A program made the position numbers and the translations under genes. This document shows, piece after piece, positions 37,503 to 50,759 of a DNA stretch of 64,000 bases. Source of the DNA: Eutrigla gurnardus (lineage: Eukaryota > Chordata > Actinopteri > Perciformes > Triglidae); the NCBI GenBank assembly GCA_963514095.1, contig OY741282.1:22883827-22947826 (forward strand). The letters are read 5' to 3'. Below the pieces are notes generated by a model, which was not told the DNA's origin, searched no databases, and saw only the letters and a list, made by a program, of their open reading frames with translations. The stretch's first letter is position 1. Each line of letters opens with the position of its first letter.

Positions 37503-38241
37503 ATCTCCTGGTGGAAGGTCCTGTGTTTGTAATATCAACGTTACTTTTAGTTTTGCACAGGACAAGAACAGCGGTCTCCTGGTGGAAGGTCCTGTGTTTG
37601 TAATATCAACGTTACCTTTAGTTTTGCACGGGACAAGAACAGCGGTCTCCTGGTGGAAGGTCCTGTGTTTGTAATATCAACGTTACCTTTAGTTTTGCAC
37701 GGGACAAGAACAGCGGTCTCCTGGTGGAAGGTCCTGTGTTTGTAATATCAACGTTACCTTTAGTTTTGCACGGGACAAGAACAGCGGTCTCCTGGTGGAA
37801 GGTCCTGTGTTTGTAATATCAACGTTACTTTTAGTTTTGCACAGGACAAGAACAGCGGTCTCCTGGTAGAAAGTCCTGTGTTTGTAATATCAACGTTACT
37901 TTTAGTTTTGCACAGGACAAGAACAGCGGTCTCCTGGTGGAAGGTCCTGTGTTTGTAATATCAACGTTACTTTTAGTTTTGCACGGGACAAGAACAGCGG
38001 TCTCCTGGTGGAAGGTCCTGTGTTTGTAATATCAACGTTACTTTTAGTTTTGCACGGGACAAGAACAGCGTTCTCCTGGTGGAAGGTCCTGTGTTTGTAA
38101 TATCAACGTTACTTTTAGTTTTGCACCGGACAAGAACAGCGGTCTCCTAGGTGGAAAGCCCTGTGTTTGTAATATCAACGTTACTTTTAGTTTTGCACGG
38201 GACAAGAACAGCGGTCTCCTGGTGGAAAGTCTTGTGTTTGT
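37503..38241. repeat. 71-bp minisatellite, ten full copies plus one partial
   Basis: Copies start at 37503, 37574, 37645, 37716, 37787, 37858, 37929, 38000, 38071, 38142 and (partial) 38214. Each unit runs from gtctcctggtggaaggtcct through gtttgtaatatcaacgttac to gacaagaacagcg. Copies differ by only a few bases (acctttagtt or acttttagtt; cacggg or cacagg; one extra base in the tenth copy). The near-identity suggests recent expansion or ongoing homogenisation. Confidence 0.97.
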
Positions 38242-38429
38242 ATGAACCATCCCCACTCCCTCCTACCTGCCTGCCAGTGTTTTTGTTTTAGCAACTAATC
38301 TCATTTGCGGGTAAAATGTGTGCTTGCACCTGAGCAAGGGAACGGTACTTGATTTAAGAGGCCTAAAAAAAGGACTCTTCTAGTCCAAGAGGGTCGAACC
38401 TGAAGTATTTATGAGGAATTCAATTTAAA

Positions 38430-38640
38430 AAACAAACAGCCATCGTAGGAGGAGGTTAATTAGCTTTGCAACAAAGGCCACCAATACTTAAAGCTACTAT
38501 TCTTACAAATAAACAATTACCCGATCAATTCTGTTTGATTAAAGGAACGTGCTTTTTATACTGCTGAGTGCACGGCAGCTCATTACGTCTGTGGATTATA
38601 TTTAGAAGCTTTTCAGCTCATCTCGTAACAGAGTTGTCGT
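38430..38640. promoter_or_regulatory. Candidate conserved non-coding element
   Basis: A unique block directly after the 71-bp array, with ggttaattagctttgcaac and gtttgattaaagg motifs. Inference only. Confidence 0.27.
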
Positions 38641-39100
38641 TGTAGCTCTGTATTAAACTCCTTTCCTCCTCATAAGGTCATATGTGCGTGTTTTGCATTA
38701 AGACTCACAATAATACTGAGTGTTAAGAGAACTATTTTTTGTACTGTTCCCATACAACTGTTTGAAACAAAACAAAACACGTTTAGACAACAAAACCCCT
38801 CGGTTTGTGTTTTTCCACCACGATGACGACTTGTTTGAAACTGACCATGAAAAATATGTTTCCCTAGAAACAAATGTCACAATGCAGTTGTGTTGTGTGA
38901 GAATGTACAATTGGATTTGGCACTGTATTAAGCGTATAAATGTACTGAATTAATTGAAATAAAATGTAATAGAAAAAGCAGAAACAGAAATATGTTGTGG
39001 GCACGTTAGTATGCAACTGAAATGTTTTTAATTTAACATGAGGTTTTCAGGTCTAAACTCAAGGATTTTCTTTCAGTGTAACAAAACAACATTCACTATT
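38641..39100. other. AT-rich intergenic DNA, nothing seen
   Basis: No gene, array or recognisable repeat. Confidence 0.5.
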
Positions 39101-39202
39101 GGGTCATTCCATGTGAAAACAGCCAATATCGGGGTACCATGTACATGGTACCTCTCAGATTTTGCTGAAAAGCAGTGCAAATATGTTGGCATGGAATGAC
39201 CC
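39101..39202. mobile_element. 102-bp inverted-repeat element with central palindrome
   Basis: It begins gggtcattccatg and ends catggaatgaccc, a perfect 13-bp terminal inverted repeat. A perfect 20-bp palindrome, ggtaccatgtacatggtacc, lies inside at 39133-39152. The structure fits a very small non-autonomous DNA element or its remnant. No convincing target duplication is visible, so mobility is inferred. Confidence 0.6.
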
Positions 39203-39336
39203 TTTTGTATGGCCTCCGACTCGTTAGTCGCCTGTGATTTAAATGATCAAACTATATTTCAGCCACATAATTCCTTCATTAGAAGGGTTGGAGTGTGTGA
39301 ATGAATTGTCTGCCTGCTGTGATCATGCGAGTTGAT

Positions 39337-41629
<2,293 letters not shown>

Positions 41630-41880
41630 TGCACCTTGTGAAGGACACGCAGGCCGATTAATTACTAGGAGCACACCGTTTTAAATCTGGTGGAAGGACA
41701 GCCTGTTGTTCCTGCAGAATGGGTTGTAATTAAAGGAAGCTGAGCTGCAGCGGTGGGAAAGGCCACACATCAGCCTCGCGTGGGCCTGGACGCCACTGAT
41801 GGGAATTTATGGGCTCCCCTTGTAAGTGTACGTGCTCGCTGTGCAGCTTCGAGGCCAGACATGTTTAACTTCACACGCCG
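41630..41880. promoter_or_regulatory. Candidate conserved non-coding element
   Basis: A unique block with gccgattaattactagg and ggttgtaattaaagg cores and moderate GC. Inference only. Confidence 0.28.
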
Positions 41881-42095
41881 CACAATGGAGTCAACTGTTA
41901 ACTGAATGGATGAGGAGAAATGCAAGTGTTCGGTGAGCAGCGCTCTCCATGAAAAGTTGAAAACGCACTAATGCATAGAAAACGTGGGCTGCACACGTCG
42001 TGCTAATATTTTATTTATTCCCTAAGGAGGCTGGTGAGAGATGCAGTCAATGGGAGGCAGTCAACAGAGAATAGAAAGGCGCCGCTCAAAGCACG

Positions 42096-42157
<62 letters not shown>

Positions 42158-42941
42158 TTAACATAGACAAATTTGAGCACACTCTCTTCCCAAACAAAAA
42201 GTGAATTGATTTTATATGACTCCTCTTCAGCAGAGGGATTTATTTGAACAAGCCAAAAGTGTCTACTTCACTAGGCAATAAAAATTGGACAACCCCCTCC
42301 TCACCATATTAAACTCCCTTTCTCTCTCTCTCTCTATTCCCATATTTCTATTTAATTTCTTTCCCTTTTCTCATTTTCCCCTTTTCTTTCATGGTCTTCG
42401 TCCCCACGTTCAGTCTCAAACACACGTCCTCTCTTTTCATTCGCCTCCTTCCTTTCCTCCCATATCTCACAGCCTGTGTATACGTCTGGCTGTTTTTACT
42501 TCTCTGCATTTTTAGACCTCTATCCCTCTCTTTTTGCCGTTCAGTTCTTTCCCCAATCGCTCCATAAAACACTCCTTCCACCCGCTGCTTTCTGACGTCT
42601 CTCCTTCCACCTCCATCCATCTCCTCCTCACACTCTCCCTCCCTTTCCCTCTCAATCCCCTCCCGACAGTCCCACCCCCCTCTAACCACCATCACCACCA
42701 CCACCTCACTCGCTCTCACAGCCGCTCACTCCATTTTTCTGCACATGAGATTTGCCTAACAATAAGTGGCTCTGCCCAAGGTCAGATAAGAGAAGCACAG
42801 CCCAGGAAGCCACAGCCACTGTTTCTTTCATCCCTTTTTTTCTTCTCTCTCTCCTCACAGCTTTCGAATTATCTCTGCAGCACATAATAATAATTACTGA
42901 GGACGGCAACATAGAGATAAGAAAGCAGGAGCTGAAATGGC

Positions 42942-42963
42942 GAGAGAGAGAGAGAGAGAGAGA

Positions 42964-43004
<41 letters not shown>
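42942..43004. repeat. (GA)n microsatellite
   Basis: 63 bp of GA with one aaggg interruption near its start. Confidence 0.95.
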
Positions 43005-43007
<3 letters not shown>

Positions 43008-43344
43008 GGGACAGGTTAGAAAAAAACTATAGAAGCAAGAAGCGGCGTGGTAAAGGTATATTAGAGAGAAGCATAAGAGAATAAGGTAGGAAGGGAGAAT
43101 GGTACAATGAGAGAGGAAGAAAGGGAATAAATAAAGTAGAAAACAAGGAAAGAGCAGAGGAGAAAATGGAAATTATTATTAAAAGGATAAGGCTGGTGTT
43201 ATTCTATATTTTTATTATTGTTGAAATATTCTCGAAAAAGACCAAAACCAACAATGTTAGGTCATCTCTCTGCACACATTGGTTCCTACTGAAGGCGTTC
43301 ATTAAAAAACGTCTCACAAATATACAGTAGAAAGTATTTTTTAA

Positions 43345-43480
43345 AGCCTCAGTCATTTCCTAAAACAGCTGATCACTGTAGTATTTGGCAAACGAGCGTC
43401 AAACAGAAGAAAATAGTGCAATTACTAGGGACTATTTTCAGCAGCGGATTAATACAGATTTGGTGCGAGTATTTACCAGC
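43345..43480 (+). repeat. Interspersed repeat B, copy 2
   Basis: It includes catttcctaaaacagctgat and, beyond the part shared with 26490-26580, the stretch ttactagggactattttcag..gcggattaatacagatttgg, which is typical of a common fish repeat. Confidence 0.6.
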
Positions 43481-45500
43481 TCAGTATCCCAAGTATTTAT
43501 GTTCAGATTACATTCATTTTGCACTTCATGATTTATGTATATGTTACATATTACATGGTGGATGGGCGTGTAGCCCATTGTGTTGACACCAGAAATCGCC
43601 TCCAATCACAGACATGCCGTCAATATCCATCTTTGTATTAACCATAATGTTAACCAAGTATTTTAGTTGGCTAACCTGAATCTGCTTACATAACCACAAT
43701 ATTTCCCCAATTTAAACACAGCGTAGCTGCACAAGATTTGTAGATATGGATGTCACAGGAATAGATACTTTGGTGCCAAGTCGATGCTAAAATTAAAAAC
43801 AAAATGTGACACTCGTTTTTCAACAGACAACAGGTGATATTCTACATTGTGAACATTGTTGAAATCCACAGGAAGAGAGTTTAACGTTTAGACGTGGAGC
43901 TCACAGCTAACGTTAGCGGAGGTTGCACTGGGTTATTATGATGTTTCAAGCTCTATTAAAAAAAATAGGTAACATCACATTATTGTGAAATGCGTTAAAA
44001 TGTAATCTTTAAAATTCTGGCGAGACACTTGAGACAGATCCCAATAAGTGAATGCATGTGTTCATGGTAATGAAGAAACATGTCACCCAGTGCAAACACT
44101 GATGTGTTTTTAATAGTTTTTGGACCCCAGTGACGCTCTATGGCACAGAGGAAGAAGATATATTAGGCTTTGGATAGACAGCCTGGTTTGAAGATATAAT
44201 CTTTGGATTTTCGTCTTTTCTTCAGGATTTGTAGACAATAATAGTATTTAATAGAGCCAGCCTTACCCTTTGAAAGGACAATCAGATGCTTTAGCAACCC
44301 AGTCTTTTCTATGTCTAAACCGAACCAAACCTCAACCAGCGCACACAAGACAATGACAAATAATGGCGTCCTGACAACGAGGCCTCAAATCAGAAAACGC
44401 TTGTGTTGAAAAAGTACAATAACAGCAGAAGTTATGACAACAGATCAGGCATTAGAAAATAATCATAATTGTTTTAGAGCCTCTTATACCCCGAAGGAGA
44501 ATCACAAGACAACATTTGTCATTAATTTTCGACAAACTTCAGCACGATGTCGTCAAACCCCAGCGAGAGGAAGAAGCCAGTGGACAGCACACGAAAGGAA
44601 ATTGCTTTCTTGCTTTTTAATGCTGGCATGAGGTTCAATAGCACTTCTGCACCTGTGACAATACACCACTCACTGTCACATCAGACCCACTCTCTGCAGG
44701 GGTCAAATTTTGCTACGAGATGAAGTGTCCCCTGAATTGATTATATTTCCACAATCACTCTGGAAAAAAAGAAGAATAGAGGGCGATTTCTCTTTATGAG
44801 TTGTCAAACCAGGGTGCACGCCGCTGAGTCTGAGCTGTAACGACCTGCAGAGCGTAATCAGGAGTCTTATATATATGAAGATTTTTCTGAAAGTACGATT
44901 ATCTTCAGGAGACGTTTTTAACAAAGAGTGAGACGGCCGGGAATACGCAGACGCATAAACACAGTTTCTCTGCAGCACGCCGGCCGTACTGCCCCGCCTA
45001 ACCCCTGACCTCCATATCGGAGGGAGCCGGGTAAGCCTCCTAGTCCCTGAGCTGCTGCTCCCAAACCCATGCACCTCCACCCACCCATGTCTCACCCCTC
45101 AGCACTCCACCCCCAACCCCCAGAGGACCTGCTATCAGCTGGGCTGAGCCCTTCTGCACCAGCCTGATATCCACACTGGATTGGAGGGAGGGGCAGCGGC
45201 TGGGTGGAAGTACAGAGAGCTGTGATTTACAGTGAGAGTAAGAACCTTTCTGTATTTCTGTTTGTTGTTCCCGTCTGTTTGTCTCTGTCTTTGTGTGCAG
45301 CGTCCCATACGAGCGTGTGTGTCCTTCTTCTCTCCCTGCATGTAGTGATGATTATCACTAATGTATTATTGCTTCAAACGATGGCAGATTAGCCCCCACC
45401 TTCCCGTTCAATCCCCCTTCATCCCATCTCTCCATCCAGCTGTCGCCCCAGCGTCACCCCTCAGAGTGTCGGGGTGTAGTAATGCCATTCTGGCCTCTGC

Positions 45501-48500
45501 TTATCTCCCAACTCAGGCCCTGTCACCCGGGTGACCCATGAACTAACCATCAAGAGGGAGCGAGGAGGGAGAGGAGGAGGAGGAGGGTTTCTGGGAGGTT
45601 GAATGGGTGACTGGGGAGCGGACGAGGGAGGAAGGAGGGGAAGTAGAGGAGACGCGAAGAGTGAAAGGCAGTGTGGGTGGTTTGGAGGGAAAGCCGTCTG
45701 GTCTGGGATCAGTTAAAATGCACCTGAATGTAGTCCAAGTACAAGTGGATCTGGAATACTCCTCACTGTTTGTGAGAGAAAATACAAACTATATTCAGCT
45801 ACTGTGCATATTTTTTTTTATTTAAGGTAAGATGAAAAATATTTTTTGACAAAAAGGAGAAGAAATAATTGACCATTGTTTCCAGTCACTGTCAGTCAGA
45901 GATTCTAACGTTTTGTTCTACGATATAAAATACGATGGGAATTTTGTTATTACATAAGTGGTTGCTAACAAGAGGCTAAATGTACCTCGTCTATTTATCA
46001 TGCTGAACAAAACTAGCAAGCATCAATTAAAAAAAACTGTTTCATGAACATTTGTTTGCCACAGAGCTTATTTTCTGCAATAATCACAAATCCCATGGAG
46101 AAATCCCATTGAAGAGAACCAGCACTTCCAGTTTCTGCAATACCACAAATGGCCACTGGGATACACTGGCAGCAAAGATTCCAGTTTCAATTAACAAGTG
46201 CTGCTGATTTGTCTGAGAATATGAAAAGCAGGGGAAAAAAGTGAAGTCATGTTTGACTTTAAATGACCTCAGTCTAATCTTCTCCTGATCATGTGATTAT
46301 ATCTGTATTTGATAATACAAATACAGATATAAGCAGCTCCGGGGCTTCGATGATCCAGTCAAATATTGTGAGGTGCTTAAAACGCCTGATTCTACCATAT
46401 CCACGTTTAAAAAATTTTAAGATTTAAGAGGTTTATGAAATAAAGCAATGCAATCTTTTACGGTTTACTTGAAAAATAAGAATAAAATGAATAAAGCTGT
46501 AGCTGAACATATGTGTCAGAGATGTATGATTTTAATCTAAGGCTTTGGAATGAATACACTGTCTCGAACAGAGATTAAACAGAGAACACATTCAGATCTG
46601 ACAACAATATCGCAACAGCTACTTCATGAGAGATTTAAGACAAAGCAGCTAATAGAAAAATGTCAGTGGACGTGTTCGGTAAAATGCTGAGACAGAGACG
46701 GGGCTTCTGAGGTCCGCGGAGACTTTGACAGCGACTGTACGTACATCCGATTTGCATATTACCCGTCTGATTCGGAGGCAGACCTTATCTCTGTGTTTTT
46801 AGCTCAAAAACCTGCCAATGACTGACTGTTAACCCTTCAGAAATTCATCATTTGGCTGCATTGATTAAAAGATGAGTGAACTTATTATGCATTAAAGCGT
46901 CATGTCAAAGCCCTGGCACGGCGAGATAGCGGCCTTATCTCTCCTCTACCTGATAAGAGACAACATGGGAGAGAGACGGGGCAGCGGTGGCGGAGGTGGA
47001 GGAGGGGAGGGGGTGATGGAGAGGTAGAGGAAGAAGCAGAGCGGGAGGAGAGATACAAGACGGGAGGAAGGGGTGTAAAGGCTGGTGGGAGGTGGAGAGG
47101 CGGCTGTGGAGTTGTAATAAGAAGGGAGGGAGAGGAGAGGGAGCATACAGTACATTTAGAGCGGAGGGGAGGGGAGGAAGAAATTGAGAGGGATGGCAGA
47201 AGAGATGGGAGACAGTTCTGGGGCATCTAATGTTCCCTCTGTCATGGCATCAGCCTCTCGCCATTCACTCCTCTTCCTGCCTTTTTTTTTGCCCCCATTT
47301 GCATTTTTCGTTATTTTTCTCCTCCATCGTCCAATGGTCTGTCTCACCTTTTTTTTTTTTTTGCTCTCTCCCTTCCTCCCTCCCCCCTCTCTCTCTCCCG
47401 CTCTCTCTCTTCAGAAGGTCTTTGAAGGGAGGTCATGAGGGAGACAATGCAAACACAGGCCCTCTGAATAGAGAATGGGAAGAGGACAGCTGTTGGAGAT
47501 GACAGCGATGGCTGTTAAAACGCAATCTGTCTCTCTTCCCACCGGCCTGTTGCAGCGCACACACATGCACACACACAAGCATGCACACGCACGCATACAG
47601 CGTCTTTTCACAGAGGCCACAATGTCACGGCGACACTCCCAACTGTCAAACACGAGTGCGGGAGCACACACTTACGGGCATATGTCATCGCACGCACATA
47701 TATGTAAATGCACGCACTCTGCATAATGTGCAGCGGCGGGTACGCGGACAATGAGCTCATGGCGGAAGACGTCTACGCGTGAGTACAGAATCACTACGGT
47801 GATGGAATAACATGTCAGCGTTTGGCGGAGACAGCCGTCCATGTCGTTCATCGAACTGTCGCAATGTCACAATACTCCGCGACGTCTTGCACTGAAAAGC
47901 AAAGTCGACGAAAGTGAATCATCGTGCAGGAAAAAAAGAATGTACCATTGCACACATGTGTTATATATTATATTATTGGAATATTAATACACATGCATTA
48001 ATGTGTGAGTAGTTTAATCTGTCACAATGCATCATATTCTATAAGCCCTTCATGTGGGTGTGTGTTGTTTTTAAAGCTGTCAGATGGAGTAAAAAGTGCA
48101 GTATTTTGTGTTGAAATGGAGCGGAGCAAAAGTACAAAGCATATAATGGAAGTCGTCAAGAGTTCCAGGACATTGTCAGTGATGAGCTAGCTGGTATGAC
48201 AGTCAGGGACTCTCATCACACTCTAATATGTGTCTATATGCATCTCTGTGGAAGTCTGTGCCGTCTACGGCCGTAACCCATCCATGAAATCGTCTCCCAC
48301 ACGCTGAGAAAATAGGATTTGCTTTAAAGTTAGTAGAGTTTGTTTGGACTTTAAACTGTTGCTTATTGGCCCCTTTACTAGTAAGTCGGTAACGAGGCTA
48401 ATCACACCCACTGTGAGCTTCCGCTACAAATGGTAAACATTTCATGTTGAACAACCAGGATACCAAACGGTACATTTAGGGGCCTAAAAAAAACTAAAAC

Positions 48501-49375
48501 AAAAAGCTGAAAGACAAAAAAAGCTTTGTAGAGCTGAAGGAAACTGTAGTCACGACAAGCGACTCCATTAACTTTACACATTATTAATATAAAGACATTG
48601 ATTAGACTTCACCACATTAATAATGCCAGCAATAGCGTTGCTTTTTAACTTGCACAGAATTAAAACAATGGACCACATAACTATAACTGGCAGCAGAGGA
48701 ACAGCAGTAAATCCAAGCAACAATACAAGGTGGTTGCTGGGACTTTAAATGATTAACTTTACGATTCCAGCATATTTTGAGTTGCTATGGCAGCGAGCAT
48801 TATTTGCCCACTTGAACTTTTAAAAAGTAGCTATTGTTTTAATTGTGGTTCATGCACTATTTAATTAATTGAGAACAACTTTAGGAAATCTCACATTCAA
48901 GTGCATTTCTGTTTTAGTGAAGTAGAGAATGAAGAGCAGCTGCTTCATCATCCTCTGCAGAATGAGCAGCGTTCATCATCATCTCGATCTGAATGAATAA
49001 TTCACAAAAGATCAGTCAATCTGCATTAGACGAGAATTCACGCTTTTTTTTTTTTACAAGTATTAAATTAAGGAAAACGTGTTTCCAAAGGTTTGATGAG
49101 ATTTTTGTAACACATTGGGCTTCATGCAGGAAGCAATATCAGACAAATTCCCTCATATTTTCCATCATATCCACGATGTGTTATCATATTGTTAGAACCC
49201 GTCTTTTTCTGAGACTGGTTCAGCAGATGTTAGTGGTTGAGAGCACCAAGGGAAAGAAACATCTTGATTTCACAGTCCACAAATTGTTTGTACAACGCAA
49301 GAATGAATAAATACATTTGAGATAGTCTAGAAGTCAGACTTTACTCCTCCCCTTCTGCTTTCTGTGTTTCCGTTC
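45501..49375. other. Intergenic DNA, mostly unique
   Basis: It contains a perfect 14-bp palindrome gtcacccgggtgac (45522-45535), a 15-bp hairpin (46297-46332), a purine-rich stretch (46970-47200) opposed by a pyrimidine-rich one (47225-47420), and short CA-like runs at 47560-47600. No coding gene seen. Confidence 0.55.
46297..46332. repeat. Perfect 15-bp inverted repeat with a 6-base loop
   Basis: The left arm ttatatctgtatttg and the right arm caaatacagatataa are exact reverse complements separated by ataata. Confidence 0.9.
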
Positions 49376-49669
49376 TCAAACACCCTCAGAGCTAGCAACC
49401 GTTGACATGACGACGTACCGATCCGTTCTGATCGATCCGACACGAGCTTCCTGATATTGGTTTAGTATTTTTTTTGCAAGAGCTACAAACAAATCATCAG
49501 TGTTTTTAATGAGTCCAGTGAGCTCCTCCAGAGTATAGACAGGCTTCACCGCCGGGTCACCGACCATCAAATTATGTTTTTCTTTGGTTTTAATAAACGT
49601 CTCGTCACACAGTCGACATACGTTTTTTAAGGTTTAATGCAGAGTTTTCTTTTGCAGGGAATCAGCCAT
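49376..49669 (-). pseudogene. Small broken reading frame with a CRLC motif, unrecognised
   Basis: On the minus strand an ATG at 49669-49667 opens a frame that would run 98 codons to a stop at 49376, interrupted by a single in-frame TAA at codon 12 (49636-49634). After that stop the frame encodes KNVCRLCDETF and then a helical-looking stretch (YTLEELTGLI, DLFVALAKKILNQYQEAR). The upstream DNA has a CCAAT box (ccaatcacaatgg near 49770). The Cys-x2-Cys start resembles the beginning of a zinc-binding module. It may be the first exon of a repeated gene or part of a transposable element. Function unknown. Confidence 0.4.
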
Positions 49670-50000
49670 TTTATAACGGAGCTCCACATTCCATCGAAAC
49701 AAGTTTCCTCCTGACATTATTTTGCTGCCACAAAACAGCGGCTTTCAAAGCTTAGCACCGCCCACGACCATTGTGATTGGTTGAAAGAAATACAAACGAG
49801 CCAGAGCGTATTTTTCCCCGATCCCGGAGATGCGATTAACTGTAGCCAGACCCGTCTACTGTGGAGACTACATGAATATAAAACCATCAATTTGATTTGT
49901 TTTAGGGCAATAATGATTGGATTATTAAAGAAGAAGAATTTGATATTGGCATTTCCATTCTCAGACATTTTTTTAAACACATTACAGTGTGTGCAGCAAC

Positions 50001-50005
50001 ATGAC
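50001..50005. repeat. 5-bp target-site duplication, left copy
   Basis: atgac directly before the left LTR. The matching copy follows the right LTR at 57569-57573. Confidence 0.93.
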
Positions 50006-50465
50006 TGTAGGAGCCATGTTTGTGGTTTCATGGTTTCTGATTTTTGATTTAGTTTTCATTTAAGTTATGACCACAGTTTGCAAGCCGGAAAAGAAAATGG
50101 TTATTTATTGATTTATTTATTTTTTGACACCTACCTGATTACGTCATTTATCAGGTGGCACGTAACCCCTCCCCCTTGACTTGCCGGTGTACCGGCTGAT
50201 TGAATAATTAGTGGGTTTAGTTTGAGGGTAGCGTGATAGCGAGGCGGAAAAGTTTCCGATCACACACTCACGTATTCTTGTAAAGGTAGATTCACTCATC
50301 ATCATTTCTCATCCTTTGGACTGTAACAGAAAGTAAACCGGAATTGTTCTGATTAAAACACCATTCACATGAACTTTCTGCGAGTGCTTTTTCTGGAACA
50401 AGTGCGTCGGGACCCTCGCCATTCACCTCGCGTGGCAATTTCCAAAGCAAAGAATTGCCACTTCA
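50006..50465 (+). repeat. Left LTR of the BEL/Pao element
   Basis: 460 bp from tgtaggagccatgtttgtgg to aaagaattgccacttca. It should hold the promoter and polyadenylation signals. No textbook TATA box is evident. It is identical by eye to 57109-57568, at a constant offset of 7103. Confidence 0.95.
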
Positions 50466-50759
50466 TCGTCGGAAACTTCCGAAGACTGACGAGCTTCAAA
50501 GGACTACACTTTGTGGATTATATCGCGGATTTGTGGGATGCTCATTGTCCTTATGAACGACGCGTAAAACGGATCATTGAATGAATGGATGACGCAACGT
50601 TGGATGCGGCAGCGACTTCATGAATGAATCAAAGCCCAAATGAAAGGACGGTTTGCGTAAGTGTTAACGAACCGTGGAGTATGAACTGCTTGCTTAAGGG
50701 CTCGAAACAATTTACAAGTTTGACGGACTTTATTGAACTGAACTGTAAACATTTTAGCG
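50466..50759 (+). other. Leader of the BEL/Pao element
   Basis: 294 bp between LTR and Gag-Pol start. The base after the LTR begins tcgtcggaaacttccgaaga, so there is no TGG immediately at the junction, which is the usual start of a tRNA primer-binding site. ggaaacttccgaa could form a small hairpin. A 71-codon frame (50369-50584) that begins inside the LTR crosses into the leader; it shows no known domain. Confidence 0.6.

Larger units (their letters stand above)
41881..45500. other. Intergenic DNA with CA, CT-rich and GA arrays
   Basis: (AC)n at 42100-42155; a pyrimidine-rich stretch at 42300-42740; (GA)n at 42942-43004 followed by purine-rich DNA to about 43170; repeat B copy 2 near 43345-43480. 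No gene recognised. Long frames in the CT/GA parts are compositional. Confidence 0.6.

Noticed and set aside
37503..38241. Possible CRISPR-like array
   Set aside because: The whole 71-bp unit repeats with no variable spacers, in a vertebrate setting. It is a minisatellite.
49667..49677. TATA box ttataaaatgg as promoter of the small broken frame
   Set aside because: It overlaps the ATG, too close to act as its TATA box, so it was not annotated as a promoter.
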